Shown in pieces: positions 7,798-16,105 of a stretch of 64,000 nt of DNA (the first letter of the stretch is position 1; the number at the start of each line of letters is the position of its first letter). The notes below the pieces were generated by a model, which saw only the letters and a list, made by a program, of their open reading frames with translations, was not told the origin of the DNA and made no database searches. Source of the stretch: Paenibacillus radicis (ex Xue et al. 2023) (GTDB lineage Bacteria; Bacillota; Bacilli; Paenibacillales; NBRC-103111); contig NZ_JANQBD010000017.1 of the NCBI RefSeq assembly GCF_024722015.1, positions 62,001 through 126,000 on the forward strand, read 5' to 3'. The translations under genes and the position numbers were made by a program.

Positions 7798-9156
7798 TTA
7801 TGATTCAGGATCGTTCACATCATGCTCTTCTAAGAACTTGATGTCAAAATCGCCAGCAATAAACTTCTTATGTTCTAAAAGCTTCAGATGAAATGGAATG
7901 GTAGAATGGATGCCTTCAACAGAAAATTCGGATAGGGCGCGCTTCATTCGTTGAATAGCTTCATTACGGTCTTTACCCCAAACGATCAGCTTAGCGATCA
8001 TAGAGTCATAATGAGGCGTGATCGTGTAGCCTGGATAAGCAGCACTGTCAACCCTTACACCGAATCCACCTGGCGGCAGATAAAATTGAATTTGACCGGC
8101 TGAAGGCATGAAATTGCGATTGGAATCCTCAGCGTTAATCCTGCATTCGATAGCCCACCCATCGATCTTCACTTCGTCTTGAGTAAAGGATAGAGGCTCT
8201 CCTTCTGCAACACGGATCATTTCCTTGATGATATCTATACCTGTGATGAGCTCGGTTACTGGATGCTCAACCTGTATCCGGGTGTTCATTTCCATAAAAT
8301 AAAACTGTCCGTCCGTACCAAGTAAAAACTCCAAGGTTCCTGCTCCTGAATAAGAAACGGATTTAGCAGCGCGTACAGCAGCATCGCCCATTTGTGCACG
8401 GATTTCCGGAGTCAATATCGGGCATGGTGCTTCCTCAACCAGCTTCTGGCGTCTCCGCTGAACTGAACAGTCACGCTCTCCCAAATGCACTACATTGCCA
8501 TGCTTATCAGCTAATATTTGAATTTCCACATGCTTCATGCCAGTCAAATATTTTTCAAGATATACGCCAGCATTACCGAATGCGTTCTGAGCTTCCTGCT
8601 GAGCTGTGGTGATTTGCTGGATGAGCATTTCCTCATTTTCAGCAATTCGAATCCCTTTGCCACCGCCTCCGGCCGTAGCTTTAATAATGACAGGATATCC
8701 GATTTCACGGCTGATACGCACCGCTTCCTCCAAATCCTCGACAAGCCCGTCCGAGCCTGGAATGACAGGAACATTGGCTTCCTTCATCGTTTGCTTGGCA
8801 ACCGCCTTATCTCCCATACGGCTTATTGCATCCGGTGATGGTCCGATAAACGTTATATTACAACTTTCACATATTTCTGCGAAGTTTGCATTCTCAGCTA
8901 AAAAACCATAACCCGGGTGAATCGCATCGGTTTCCGTTAATGTAGCTACACTCATAATGTTAGTCAAATTTAAATAGCTGTCTTTGGAAAGTACGGGGCC
9001 GATACAATAGGCTTCATCAGCAAGACGCACATGCAGCGCTTCCTTATCGGCTTCCGAATATATCGCAACGGTAGATATGCCTAATTCACGGCAAGCGCGA
9101 ATGATTCTGACAGCAATTTCACCGCGATTGGCAATTAATACTTTTTGAAACTTCAA
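7798..9156 (-). CDS. accC: Acetyl-CoA carboxylase, biotin carboxylase subunit
   Basis: AccC carboxylates the biotin on AccB using ATP and bicarbonate, the first half-reaction of malonyl-CoA synthesis. The 452-residue ATP-grasp enzyme starts FQKVLIANRGEIAVRIIRA. It has the Gly-rich ATP loop GGGGKG near 163-168, KHVEIQILADKHGNVVHLGE and MEMNTRIQVEHPVTE with the catalytic Glu/Arg region. The start codon is TTG at 9154-9156, nine bases after AGGAGG, which belongs to a tandem hairpin repeat (9166-9280). AccB lies 168 bases upstream on the same strand, so the pair is one operon with an unusually long structured spacer. Confidence 0.97.
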   Translation of the reverse strand: MKFQKVLIANRGEIAVRIIRACRELGISTVAIYSEADKEALHVRLADEAYCIGPVLSKDSYLNLTNIMSVATLTETDAIHPGYGFLAENANFAEICESCNITFIGPSPDAISRMGDKAVAKQTMKEANVPVIPGSDGLVEDLEEAVRISREIGYPVIIKATAGGGGKGIRIAENEEMLIQQITTAQQEAQNAFGNAGVYLEKYLTGMKHVEIQILADKHGNVVHLGERDCSVQRRRQKLVEEAPCPILTPEIRAQMGDAAVRAAKSVSYSGAGTLEFLLGTDGQFYFMEMNTRIQVEHPVTELITGIDIIKEMIRVAEGEPLSFTQDEVKIDGWAIECRINAEDSNRNFMPSAGQIQFYLPPGGFGVRVDSAAYPGYTITPHYDSMIAKLIVWGKDRNEAIQRMKRALSEFSVEGIHSTIPFHLKLLEHKKFIAGDFDIKFLEEHDVNDPES

Positions 9157-9165
9157 TTGGATATT

Positions 9166-9280
9166 CCTCCTAAGAGTTTCGCTTGAGCGAACTTACTACG
9201 AAAGCATAGGCTGAACTTTCCGAAGGAAAGTTCACTTCATAAGCGTTACTTAAGTTTCACTTGAACGAAACTTGCAACGT
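9166..9280 (-). repeat. Triple tandem hairpin array between accB and accC, ending in the accC SD
   Basis: Three stem-loops lie in a row. Distal is AAGTTTC/GAAACTT (9252-9258 with 9267-9273). The middle one is a perfect 9-bp GAACTTTCC/GGAAAGTTC with a 3-base loop (9213-9233). Proximal is AGTTTCGC/GCGAA-CT next to CTTAGGAGG (9166-9190). Each is introduced by a TTACGTTGC- or TTCGTAGTAAG-like block. It looks like a multiplied version of the SD-adjacent repeat. Confidence 0.75.
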
Positions 9281-9324
9281 ATGTACAGGCTTTATTTAAT
9301 GGATTGATTTATGATCTCCAACAA

Positions 9325-9840
9325 TTATTCCGGTCTCACCAGGAATAACGGCTGGCCATATTCTACTAATTGTCCATTTTCCACAAGCACTTCGACAATT
9401 TCACCTTTAATTTCAGCTTCGATCTCATTCATAAGCTTCATTGCTTCAATAATACAAACGACGGACTTCTCTTTCACCTGGCTGCCTTTGGACACAAACT
9501 CCGGAGCGCCTGGCGAAGGTGATTCATAGTATGTACCTACCATTGGCGAGACGATTCTATGTAGGTTGGCTTCCATTGCTGCCGCCTTATCGGCAGCTGC
9601 TGCTGCATGACTGGCTTCTGCAGTTTGAGGAGCTTGTCCGCCAACGAAGGAAGCAGGCTGCTGCTGGGATACAATCGGTTGAAACGATTGCTGGTACGGC
9701 GCTGCGCTTACTACAACCTGTTCGGTTTTATTGGGTTTACGAATCATAAGGCGAGAGCCTTCGCTTTCAATTTCTAACTCTTGCAAAGAGGTTTGATCCA
9801 CTAGTTTGATTAGTTCTTTAATTTCGCTTAGTTTAAACAC
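9325..9840 (-). CDS. accB: Acetyl-CoA carboxylase, biotin carboxyl carrier protein
   Basis: AccB carries the biotin that shuttles CO2 from AccC to the carboxyltransferase AccAD. The 171-residue product has an N-terminal helix, an Ala/Gln/Pro-rich flexible linker (about 45-90) and a C-terminal biotinyl domain. EAMKLMNE (about 132-139) carries the biotin-accepting Lys135. I chose the GTG at 9838-9840 because GGAG lies eight bases upstream, and FKLSEIKELI is a typical start for the family. A longer reading from an ATG at 9894 would begin inside the promoter -10 region. Transcription probably starts from the extended -10 promoter at 9883-9891. Confidence 0.95.
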   Translation of the reverse strand: MFKLSEIKELIKLVDQTSLQELEIESEGSRLMIRKPNKTEQVVVSAAPYQQSFQPIVSQQQPASFVGGQAPQTAEASHAAAAADKAAAMEANLHRIVSPMVGTYYESPSPGAPEFVSKGSQVKEKSVVCIIEAMKLMNEIEAEIKGEIVEVLVENGQLVEYGQPLFLVRPE

Positions 9841-9870
9841 AAGATTCACTCCTTCAACAATAGGTGAAAC

Positions 9871-9893
9871 AATAACGTTGTTATTATAACACA
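9871..9893 (-). promoter_or_regulatory. accBC promoter with overlapping palindrome
   Basis: On the minus strand an extended -10, TGTTATAAT (-10 hexamer at 9883-9888), has no good -35. AATAAC-GTT-GTTATT (9871-9885) is a perfect 6-bp dyad overlapping the -10 and start point. Its position suits an operator, but I cannot name the regulator. Confidence 0.5.
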
Positions 9894-9907
9894 TAGAAAA
9901 GAAATGG

Positions 9908-9942
9908 AAAGAGTCCAGTTTGTCCGGACTCTTTTTTTCTGT
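9908..9942 (-). terminator. Terminator downstream of spoIIIAH
   Basis: AAAGAGTCC and GGACTCTTT form a 9-bp stem with a 9-base loop, 31 bases past the spoIIIAH stop. The T tract is strong on the plus strand and moderate on the minus strand, so it ends the spoIIIA operon and insulates accBC. Confidence 0.7.
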
Positions 9943-9964
9943 TGCCTATATTGAATTATACAGC

Positions 9965-10789
9965 TTAAGGAACATATTGAACGACAATTTTTTCAGCGCC
10001 GACATTCATTTCGTTCATTACCTTTTCTATGATGCTAACCGCCTGGCTTTTCTCCAGCTTATTGCTTTGAACGGTTATCTTCCACTTGCTGGATTCTTCA
10101 GTAATGACCGCTTGCGGGAATTCCTTCATCAACGTTTCTTCGAGGCTGGTCACCTTCGCTTCATTATCCTGAATCTTTCTAAGCTCGGCTTCAGCATTAG
10201 CTGCCGCTTCGGCTGTTTGCTTAGGGTCGGAGATAATCGTTAACCACTTTTCCGTTTGCTTAGCCAAATCTTCATTTCGCTTAAGGCCAATGCTAGTGAA
10301 ATAGTCTGTCCCTGATTTGGCCTGAGTCATTACTTGCTGCAATACTTTGGCGTCAGCTGCGCTTACTTGAGTATCGGTTTTGGCCGTCGGCTGTGCAGCT
10401 TTTGTATCTGCTGCAGCAGCGGTTTTGCCCCCTGTCTGAGAGGCATTAGATTGGGTATCTTTATTGGTCTCTGTTTTAATGCTGCTCTCTTTTTGTTCAG
10501 GCTTAACCGGGGTCGCAGTCGGCTGTTTGGCTTCTGGAGTTGTGGCAGCACTTGCTTTCTTATCCGTTTGAGCGCCAGATGGAGTTGGATTGACATTCAG
10601 ATCATTGGTGTTCACAACAATTTCTTTAGCGCTGGGGCTCGTTGTACTTACAGTACCGGTTGACTTGGTCGTTTGGTTGGAACCAAATTGCAAGTTATTG
10701 ACGTCCTCGGTAAAAAGATAGTAAGCGGAGAGCACAACCATTAAACTCAACATAGAAACCAGCCAGATTGTTTGCCTTTTCGAATTCAT
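9965..10789 (-). CDS. spoIIIAH: Stage III sporulation protein AH
   Basis: SpoIIIAH sits in the mother-cell membrane around the engulfing forespore and forms a ring that contacts SpoIIQ, part of the channel needed for sigma-G activity. The 274-residue protein has one N-terminal membrane helix (about 8-25) and a long Thr/Ala/Gln/Lys-rich linker (about 45-140). A C-terminal YscJ/FliF-like ring-building domain follows, ending EKVMNEMNVGAEKIVVQYVP. The linker is clearly longer than in Bacillus subtilis. The ATG at 10787-10789 follows AAGGAGG by nine bases, and that site is the tail of a hairpin repeat copy. It is the last gene of the spoIIIA operon. Confidence 0.92.
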   Translation of the reverse strand: MNSKRQTIWLVSMLSLMVVLSAYYLFTEDVNNLQFGSNQTTKSTGTVSTTSPSAKEIVVNTNDLNVNPTPSGAQTDKKASAATTPEAKQPTATPVKPEQKESSIKTETNKDTQSNASQTGGKTAAAADTKAAQPTAKTDTQVSAADAKVLQQVMTQAKSGTDYFTSIGLKRNEDLAKQTEKWLTIISDPKQTAEAAANAEAELRKIQDNEAKVTSLEETLMKEFPQAVITEESSKWKITVQSNKLEKSQAVSIIEKVMNEMNVGAEKIVVQYVP

Positions 10790-10798
10790 ATTCAAATT

Positions 10799-10837
10799 CC
10801 TCCTTAGAGTTTTCATAGAAAACTTGCTTCGTCAACC
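10799..10837 (-). repeat. SD-adjacent hairpin repeat, copy upstream of spoIIIAH
   Basis: On the minus strand GACGAAGC precedes the stem AGTTTTC/GAAAACT (loop TAT), followed by CTAAGGAGG. Relative to the nusB copy the stem changes are paired on both arms, which supports an RNA hairpin. Confidence 0.75.
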
Positions 10838-10896
10838 ATTCATGCTTTTTTTGTAAAATGTCTTTCAAAATTTTGTGATTGGGATTTTATCGATCC

Positions 10897-11532
10897 CTAC
10901 TGCTTTCTAGGAAGAATGGAGATGCGATTAGCCGGCACATCCAAACCGCGCTCCACAGCCTCAGTAATCATTTTTTTCACAGTCAAATTTTCAGCGCCTT
11001 TCGCTACAACCAAAACCCCCCTGATTTTCGGTTTAATGGTCTTTACAACCAACGGCTGCTTACCTCCTGACACTTCGTACAAAACCACTTCCCCGCTCCT
11101 GGAAACATCGGTAATATGGCGGGTTGCTCCGTGTTGGTCCTTCTCATTGGTTACTTGCTGTGAATCCTTCGAATTACGTTCCACCATGATCTCCTCAGTG
11201 GACTCAATAGTAACCAGCACTTCCACTTCGCCTACACCAACAATCTTGGTTAAAATCTCCTTTAACTGCAGCTGGTAAGCCTCCTCATATTCCCGGAACG
11301 TATTCCGCTCTTTGCTTACCGAGCTGCCGAAAGCCGGCTTATCAGCAGCAGGAGGGGACGCCCTCCCTACACCAATGGGATCAACATCCTTCACTGTTAC
11401 GTAGGAGTTGAGAATCATAAACGCAGCTCCCACCAAGCCTAGCAGCAACAGCCAGCGAAACGTTGCAATTCGCTTCGTTCCACCCGGTCCGCCGCTAAAC
11501 CATTGCTCCAACCATTTCATCATAGCCCCCAT
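10897..11532 (-). CDS. spoIIIAG: Stage III sporulation protein AG
   Basis: SpoIIIAG is a ring-forming component of the SpoIIIA-SpoIIQ feeding-tube complex, with a large domain in the intermembrane space. The 211 residues contain an N-terminal amphipathic start, one membrane segment WLLLLGLVGAAFMILNSYV (about 27-45) and a ring-building domain with LKEILTKIVGVGEVEVLVTI. The conserved tail KIRGVLVVAKGAENLTVKK and VPANRISILPRK follows. GGAGGTGA precedes the ATG. It is embedded between spoIIIAF and spoIIIAH in the same order as in Bacillus. Confidence 0.93.
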   Translation of the reverse strand: MGAMMKWLEQWFSGGPGGTKRIATFRWLLLLGLVGAAFMILNSYVTVKDVDPIGVGRASPPAADKPAFGSSVSKERNTFREYEEAYQLQLKEILTKIVGVGEVEVLVTIESTEEIMVERNSKDSQQVTNEKDQHGATRHITDVSRSGEVVLYEVSGGKQPLVVKTIKPKIRGVLVVAKGAENLTVKKMITEAVERGLDVPANRISILPRKQ

Positions 11533-11564
11533 CAGGTCACCTCCCCGGCATAAGCTTTATTGGT

Positions 11565-12353
11565 TCAGTAATCGGCCTTGCCGCTTGAAGCTGCAATTTC
11601 AACCGTAATACGCTCCAATGGAACCTGCCAGTCTTTGTTCAGAAGCATTTTGATTTGTGTTTGCTCTTGAGTATTTACCGTGCTTGTGGTCTTGCCTGCA
11701 ATTCCGTTAGCACTCTCGTCAACCTTGTCCTTATTGCCTCCAAAAACAGCCTCTGATTTAGGTTCAATCGTAATGTCAATTTTCTTAACCGGTTCTACAG
11801 TTATTGGTTTGACAGGAGCGGCGGTCGTTTGTTTGACCCCCGTTGACTTGGAAGGCACACTCGCTTGCACGTATACTTTGCTGATCTGCATCTGACCGCT
11901 CATATCTTTCGCAATCTCAACATTCAGGTTCGTTACCATCATGCCAGTGGTTTGCTCGATATTTCTTTTCATCAATTCACTGACCTGCTGCTGCGCCAAG
12001 CTTTGGGATTGTTGCTCCTGCCTCGTTTTAAGCAGCGCAGCCTGCCGCTCAATGCTGTCCAGCGTCTGCATGTCAGCCGCTCCCCCTTGCTTTGGACTGA
12101 ATGCCGAAAGCACGCTTTTGTCATTTGAACCTTTAAACATGGCTTCAGCATCCGCCAGCATGCTGTCTATGGAAGCATTCTTTTGAAATAATGACAGCAG
12201 GGGCTGCAGAAGAGTCAGCAGAATAAAAAGGCTCATAACCGTTTTTACATAACGCTGCATGGTCTGATTCGGGAGAAGAATGTCCACAAACGTAGCCAGC
12301 AAAATAATCAGAATAATTGATTTGAGCCAACTGCCCAGCCAATCCAATTGCAA
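11565..12353 (-). CDS. spoIIIAF: Stage III sporulation protein AF
   Basis: SpoIIIAF has two N-terminal membrane helices (LKSIILIILLATFVDILLP and TVMSLFILLTLLQPLLSLF, about 10-28 and 38-56) followed by an extracytoplasmic domain that forms part of the SpoIIIA complex. The product is 262 residues, longer than many homologues because of a Thr/Lys/Pro-rich insertion in the second half. It ends in the typical QIKMLLNKDWQVPLERITVE. The start codon is TTG at 12351-12353. AAGGAG lies very close (4 bases), so the next in-frame TTG two codons later is an equally good start. Confidence 0.9.
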   Translation of the reverse strand: MQLDWLGSWLKSIILIILLATFVDILLPNQTMQRYVKTVMSLFILLTLLQPLLSLFQKNASIDSMLADAEAMFKGSNDKSVLSAFSPKQGGAADMQTLDSIERQAALLKTRQEQQSQSLAQQQVSELMKRNIEQTTGMMVTNLNVEIAKDMSGQMQISKVYVQASVPSKSTGVKQTTAAPVKPITVEPVKKIDITIEPKSEAVFGGNKDKVDESANGIAGKTTSTVNTQEQTQIKMLLNKDWQVPLERITVEIAASSGKADY

Positions 12354-12379
12354 ACCGCTCCTTTCCGTAAATCTGCAGC

Positions 12380-13675
12380 CTACCGCATCATTACTGACAA
12401 ATTTCCTGCCGTAATTAAGATCGTAAGAGCAAGAAAGAACATTAATCCGACTATGGCGAGAGCTGCAAATACATAAATCATGCTTTTACCGATTGTTTCC
12501 AAACAGGCGATCATCGGATTATCTCCAAGCGGCTGCATAATTGCGGCTGACAAATTGTATATCAAGGCTAACGCCATTATTTTCAAAGCTGGAAAAGCGC
12601 AAAGCATAATTATGATCACCACTCCGGCCAGTCCAACCGCATTTTTCACAAGTAAGGAAGCTCCGATAACGGTCTCTGAAGCATCCGAGAACATTCTCCC
12701 TACTACGGGAACAAAATTTCCCGCAATATACTTGGCCGTCCTTATCGTAACTCCATCAACTACCGCGCTTCCTACACCACGAACCGATATAACCCCCAGA
12801 AACACGGTGACGAACACACCCAGGCAGGCTACGCTAACCGTTCGAAGAAGATTGGCAAGCTGCGTTACCTTGTATTTATCCGACAAGGAGCTGACTATAT
12901 GGAGCACGGCCGAGAAAAACAACAGCGGAAATACTACGAGATAAATGGCGGTTCCTACTGCATGAATCATGAACACGATCAATGGGTGAAGCACAGAAAC
13001 CGAGACGATATTCCCCATCGATGCCAGCAAGGTCAGCAGCAGCGGAATGACAGCAACCATGAAGTGTATCATGTCCGATATAGCGCCATTGGCATATCCG
13101 ATCGCTACGCTGAAACTATTGATGGCCATTATCATCAGCACCATAAAAGCAATTGCATAAGCAACCTTGCTCACTGTATTTTTCTCGAAGGAGCTTTGAA
13201 GCGTCTCCAGCAGCATGCTGAAAATGGTTAAAATAACTATCGAAGCAAGAAGCTTGCCGTTATATAAGAGCTCATGAAAAAAATAAAGAAATATGCCCGA
13301 AAAAATGGAACTCATTTTAAAATCCTTGGCTCCTGCAAGCAGCTCGGCGAATGTCGGGGTTTTGCTATCCGGAAAATATCCCCCATACTTCTTCATCAAT
13401 TGATTCCAATACTGCTCCACCTGATCCGTCTGCAGCCTGTCAGCTTGCTCCTGAATAATTTGCTCTACAGGTGTAGCAGCGTAAGCTTGCACAGTTGGAC
13501 CATAACCTGCTATGAATCCAGGAGCACCGAAGGTGAAGCAGTAGACCGTAAATAATAATAGCAACAGCGTTTGCTTGAGGTAGCCTTTAGCTTGCCAAGC
13601 ACGCTCGTTCATAGAACCGGAGGGATGGAACTTTGTTAACGGGTTCAGCAGCTTGAGCGGGGTCCAATGCTTCAT
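12380..13675 (-). CDS. spoIIIAE: Stage III sporulation protein AE
   Basis: This large polytopic membrane protein of the SpoIIIA complex has 431 residues. A cleavable-looking N-terminal hydrophobic region (LLLLLFTVYCFTFGAPGFIAGY, about 36-57) is followed by a short lumenal domain and about seven further hydrophobic segments. Signature stretches are ISDMIHFMVAVIPLLLTLLA, the FVPVVGRMFSDASETVIGAS region and NLSAAIMQPLGDNPMI. It is a candidate channel component of the feeding-tube apparatus. GGAGG lies ten bases before the ATG. The plus-strand open frames across it are shadows of its biased composition. Confidence 0.94.
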   Translation of the reverse strand: MKHWTPLKLLNPLTKFHPSGSMNERAWQAKGYLKQTLLLLLFTVYCFTFGAPGFIAGYGPTVQAYAATPVEQIIQEQADRLQTDQVEQYWNQLMKKYGGYFPDSKTPTFAELLAGAKDFKMSSIFSGIFLYFFHELLYNGKLLASIVILTIFSMLLETLQSSFEKNTVSKVAYAIAFMVLMIMAINSFSVAIGYANGAISDMIHFMVAVIPLLLTLLASMGNIVSVSVLHPLIVFMIHAVGTAIYLVVFPLLFFSAVLHIVSSLSDKYKVTQLANLLRTVSVACLGVFVTVFLGVISVRGVGSAVVDGVTIRTAKYIAGNFVPVVGRMFSDASETVIGASLLVKNAVGLAGVVIIIMLCAFPALKIMALALIYNLSAAIMQPLGDNPMIACLETIGKSMIYVFAALAIVGLMFFLALTILITAGNLSVMMR

Positions 13676-13709
13676 CTCCTGGTATCCTCCGTCTTTTTCT
13701 TCTAAAGGT

Positions 13710-14099
13710 TTATGCCGGCAAAAGCTTGACTACCGTTTCGATAATGACGGATACGATAGGGATGGCCATAACCATAATTAAAATTTTGCCGGAAAGCTCG
13801 ATTTTGGAAGCAATGGACTCTTGTCCCGCATCCCTTACAATTTGAGCGCCGAACTCTGCAATGTAGGCTATGCCGATAATTTTAAGTATCGTTTTCAGAA
13901 AAATCATATTGATGTTGGCTTTAAGCGCCAGATCCTCGAGCACTTGAATGACAGACGAGATTTTGCCGATCAGAAATAAAAATATGGTGATACCCGTAAA
14001 GGCAGTGAGCAGGAAGGCAAACATTGGCTTCTGCTCTTTGATGATCAGGACCAGCACGGTGGCAAGAAGGCCCAAGCCTACGATTTGTATAATCTCCAA
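13710..14099 (-). CDS. spoIIIAD: Stage III sporulation protein AD
   Basis: This 129-residue membrane protein of the SpoIIIAC/AD family has hydrophobic segments around 5-20, 28-48, 62-80 and 105-128. It carries the family stretch LKTILKIIGIAYIAEFGAQIVRD followed by AGQESIASKIELSGKILIM. Start is TTG at 14097-14099, seven bases after GAGGTG. It follows spoIIIAC by 34 bases. Its stoichiometric partner SpoIIIAC shares the fold. Confidence 0.93.
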   Translation of the reverse strand: MEIIQIVGLGLLATVLVLIIKEQKPMFAFLLTAFTGITIFLFLIGKISSVIQVLEDLALKANINMIFLKTILKIIGIAYIAEFGAQIVRDAGQESIASKIELSGKILIMVMAIPIVSVIIETVVKLLPA

Positions 14100-14133
14100 G
14101 ACGGTTCACCTCTCCTGTAATTCGGAGAATAAT

Positions 14134-14337
14134 CTACTGGAACAAGAAAATGGTTTTGATCTCTTTGAATAAGTTATCAAGCAATCTTACGACCATGAAC
14201 AAAACGACAACAAATCCGATTACCGTAACCCAATGTGCCATGTCCTCTTTGCCCATTTGCTTCAGGACGGTATGGATCATCGCGATAATAATGCCAATTC
14301 CGGCAATTTGGAATATCGCGTTCACATCTACATTCAT
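14134..14337 (-). CDS. spoIIIAC: Stage III sporulation protein AC
   Basis: This small two-helix membrane protein of 67 residues has NAIFQIAGIGIIIAMIHTVL and VTVIGFVVVLFMVVRLLDNL, the size expected for SpoIIIAC. I chose the ATG at 14335-14337 because GAGGTG lies six bases upstream. A GTG three codons earlier is possible but sits too close to the GGAGG. It is part of the mother-cell side of the forespore feeding complex and cotranscribed with spoIIIAB and spoIIIAD. Confidence 0.93.
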   Translation of the reverse strand: MNVDVNAIFQIAGIGIIIAMIHTVLKQMGKEDMAHWVTVIGFVVVLFMVVRLLDNLFKEIKTIFLFQ

Positions 14338-14386
14338 TCGTGGCACCTCACCTCCAGCCTCAAAGCACTTTACTGCCCAAGTTAAT

Positions 14387-14905
14387 TCAATACATCAGGA
14401 TGACTATAAGCGCGCCCATCAGGAGCCCCAGAGTCCTCCACATGCTTTCGTACCGTTTGCGCTCCTCCTGAGCGGTTTCCAACTCACTTTGCAGCTGCTG
14501 CACCGTCAATCGAAGATGCTTCACTTGATCTGCTCCATCCGACAAACCTAGAGTAAAGCCCAGTTGGCGAAATATATCCTGTTCACCCGGCTTCATCGAG
14601 GTATGCCTCCAATCTGACGAAACCGTCTGCTGCCAAATCGACTGAACCGAACGCCCTCCTGCTCTCGTTAATTCTTCGGCTACATGCCGGAAGATCAGAT
14701 GAATGGGTGGAGGGCAAGTTTTTGCCACTTGCAGCAGTGCATCGGGCAGTGGCGTCGACCCGTAAATAATTTCGGTTTCCAGCCTTTGGAGAGCCCGTAT
14801 AAGATCACCAATCTGCTTCGGCCGCCGCGCATACTGCTGAGCTTGATAAAAACCAAACAAGGTAGCGGCAAGCAGGATCAGCATTGCACCCAGCAGCTTC
14901 AACAT
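14387..14905 (-). CDS. spoIIIAB: Stage III sporulation protein AB
   Basis: SpoIIIAB resembles the GspF-type inner-membrane platform protein of type II secretion and is membrane-anchored by helices at both ends (about 3-19 and 154-171). The 172-residue product begins MLKLLGAMLILLAATLFGFY and has the family stretch RRPKQIGDLIRALQRLETEI, then FRQLGFTLGLSDGADQVKHL. The ATG at 14903-14905 follows AGGAA. It overlaps the end of spoIIIAA by seven bases, implying coupling. The longer open frame upstream is only the shadow of spoIIIAA. Confidence 0.93.
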   Translation of the reverse strand: MLKLLGAMLILLAATLFGFYQAQQYARRPKQIGDLIRALQRLETEIIYGSTPLPDALLQVAKTCPPPIHLIFRHVAEELTRAGGRSVQSIWQQTVSSDWRHTSMKPGEQDIFRQLGFTLGLSDGADQVKHLRLTVQQLQSELETAQEERKRYESMWRTLGLLMGALIVILMY

Positions 14906-16020
14906 AAGGGTTCCTGCTTCTTGGACAGAAGCTGCCCTTGCAGCAAAGTGTGATTCCCTGTCCAGTCGATGGCTACCGGTGGGGGTGGGCTGCCTCTCTC
15001 TTCCTTCCATGAGGCTTGGACGGATCCAGCGGGTGTTAAAAGCTCGGATTTCAGGAGCACCGGACATCCATGAGCATCATAAACGCCTAGCAAGGTTCCA
15101 ACACCATTCCGATTGCCCAGTACTACAATCCGGCTAAAGACACCTTCGGCAAGCATCTCATGCAAGACCGGACGTTTTATTACATCCGTGTAATCCATGC
15201 CATGTGCTGTAGCGATTACTCTAATGCCTGCATGAACCGCTTCGTGTATAGCGGCTGCATCTTCACTTCGGCCAATCTCATCGACAATAAGCACCTCAGG
15301 GGACATAGAGCGTATCAGCATCATCATCCCTTCCGCTTTGGGGCAAGCATCAAGCACATCCGTACGTGGACCCAGTTCAAAACGAGGAACACCTTTGACG
15401 CAGGCCGCAATTTCTGAACGCTCATCTACGATGCCCACTTTGTACCCCCTGTGCATGAAGCTCCCCTCCCTGATTGCCGGACCGTTGCTTACGATTCGTG
15501 CTAAATCCCGTATTAGCGTTGTCTTGCCCTGCTGAGGTGGCGAGACGACCAAGGTGTGATGAATCGCTCTATGTTCCTGCTGTTGATCCAACAAATAAGG
15601 AAGAACCTTTACCGCCGCACCTCTATGTTCTTTTGCAATGCGGATATTGAAACCGGTAATATCCTTCAGATGCTTTACCTTTCCATGCTCAAGCACTGTC
15701 CTCCCCGCTAGTCCCACCCTGTGGCCTCCGGTTACGGTAATATAACCTCTGCGAAGCTCCTCCTCGAAGGTGTACAGAGAGTGCATGGTCAGCATTTCCA
15801 AAAGCGCTGCACAGTCTTCTCGAGTCGGCAGGTAGGCCGCAGCCGGATCCTCACACAGTCCGGATTGTCGGGATACAAATCCGTAGCTGCGCCCCCAGGC
15901 GATTTCTAACGGTCTCAGCTCCCGAACCCTGATCTCTTGTAATTCCTGCATAACATGCTTTGGTAGAGTTGCTAGTCTTTGTCGCAAAGGGACAGAAAAA
16001 AGCTGGAGTAGCGATTGCAT
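14899..16020 (-). CDS. spoIIIAA: Stage III sporulation protein AA, secretion-type ATPase
   Basis: SpoIIIAA is the cytoplasmic AAA-type ATPase that energises the SpoIIIA complex. The 373 residues contain EIRVRELRPLEI, YTFEEELRRGYITVTGGHRV and GLAGRTVLEHGKV. The P-loop reads SPPQQGKTT near 160-168, with Ser where many homologues have Gly at its start. RSEIAACVKGVP, DACPKAEGMMMLIRSMSPE and Walker B VLIVDEIGR near 242-250 follow. The C-terminus is about 60 residues longer than I recall for B. subtilis, with a Pro-rich SPPPPVAIDW patch. I chose the ATG at 16018-16020 because GGAGGG lies nine bases upstream. It is the first gene of the operon, about 46 bases after the predicted sigma-E start point. 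Confidence 0.94.
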   Translation of the reverse strand: MQSLLQLFSVPLRQRLATLPKHVMQELQEIRVRELRPLEIAWGRSYGFVSRQSGLCEDPAAAYLPTREDCAALLEMLTMHSLYTFEEELRRGYITVTGGHRVGLAGRTVLEHGKVKHLKDITGFNIRIAKEHRGAAVKVLPYLLDQQQEHRAIHHTLVVSPPQQGKTTLIRDLARIVSNGPAIREGSFMHRGYKVGIVDERSEIAACVKGVPRFELGPRTDVLDACPKAEGMMMLIRSMSPEVLIVDEIGRSEDAAAIHEAVHAGIRVIATAHGMDYTDVIKRPVLHEMLAEGVFSRIVVLGNRNGVGTLLGVYDAHGCPVLLKSELLTPAGSVQASWKEERGSPPPPVAIDWTGNHTLLQGQLLSKKQEPLC

Positions 16021-16073
16021 CGTTGTCATCCCTCCAAGCTCTTCATCATTAATACTTGTACTTTTAATATTCA

Positions 16074-16101
16074 TATGTATGCTTGGACTAATTAAATATG
16101 A
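16074..16101 (-). promoter_or_regulatory. Sigma-E promoter of the spoIIIA operon
   Basis: On the minus strand TCATATT (16095-16101), 13 bases, then CATACATA (16074-16081) matches the mother-cell sigma-E consensus (TCATATT, 13-14, CATACAnT) at every informative position. Transcription would start near 16066. The promoter lies immediately past the yqhV stop codon at 16106. Confidence 0.88.
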
Positions 16102-16105
16102 CCAT

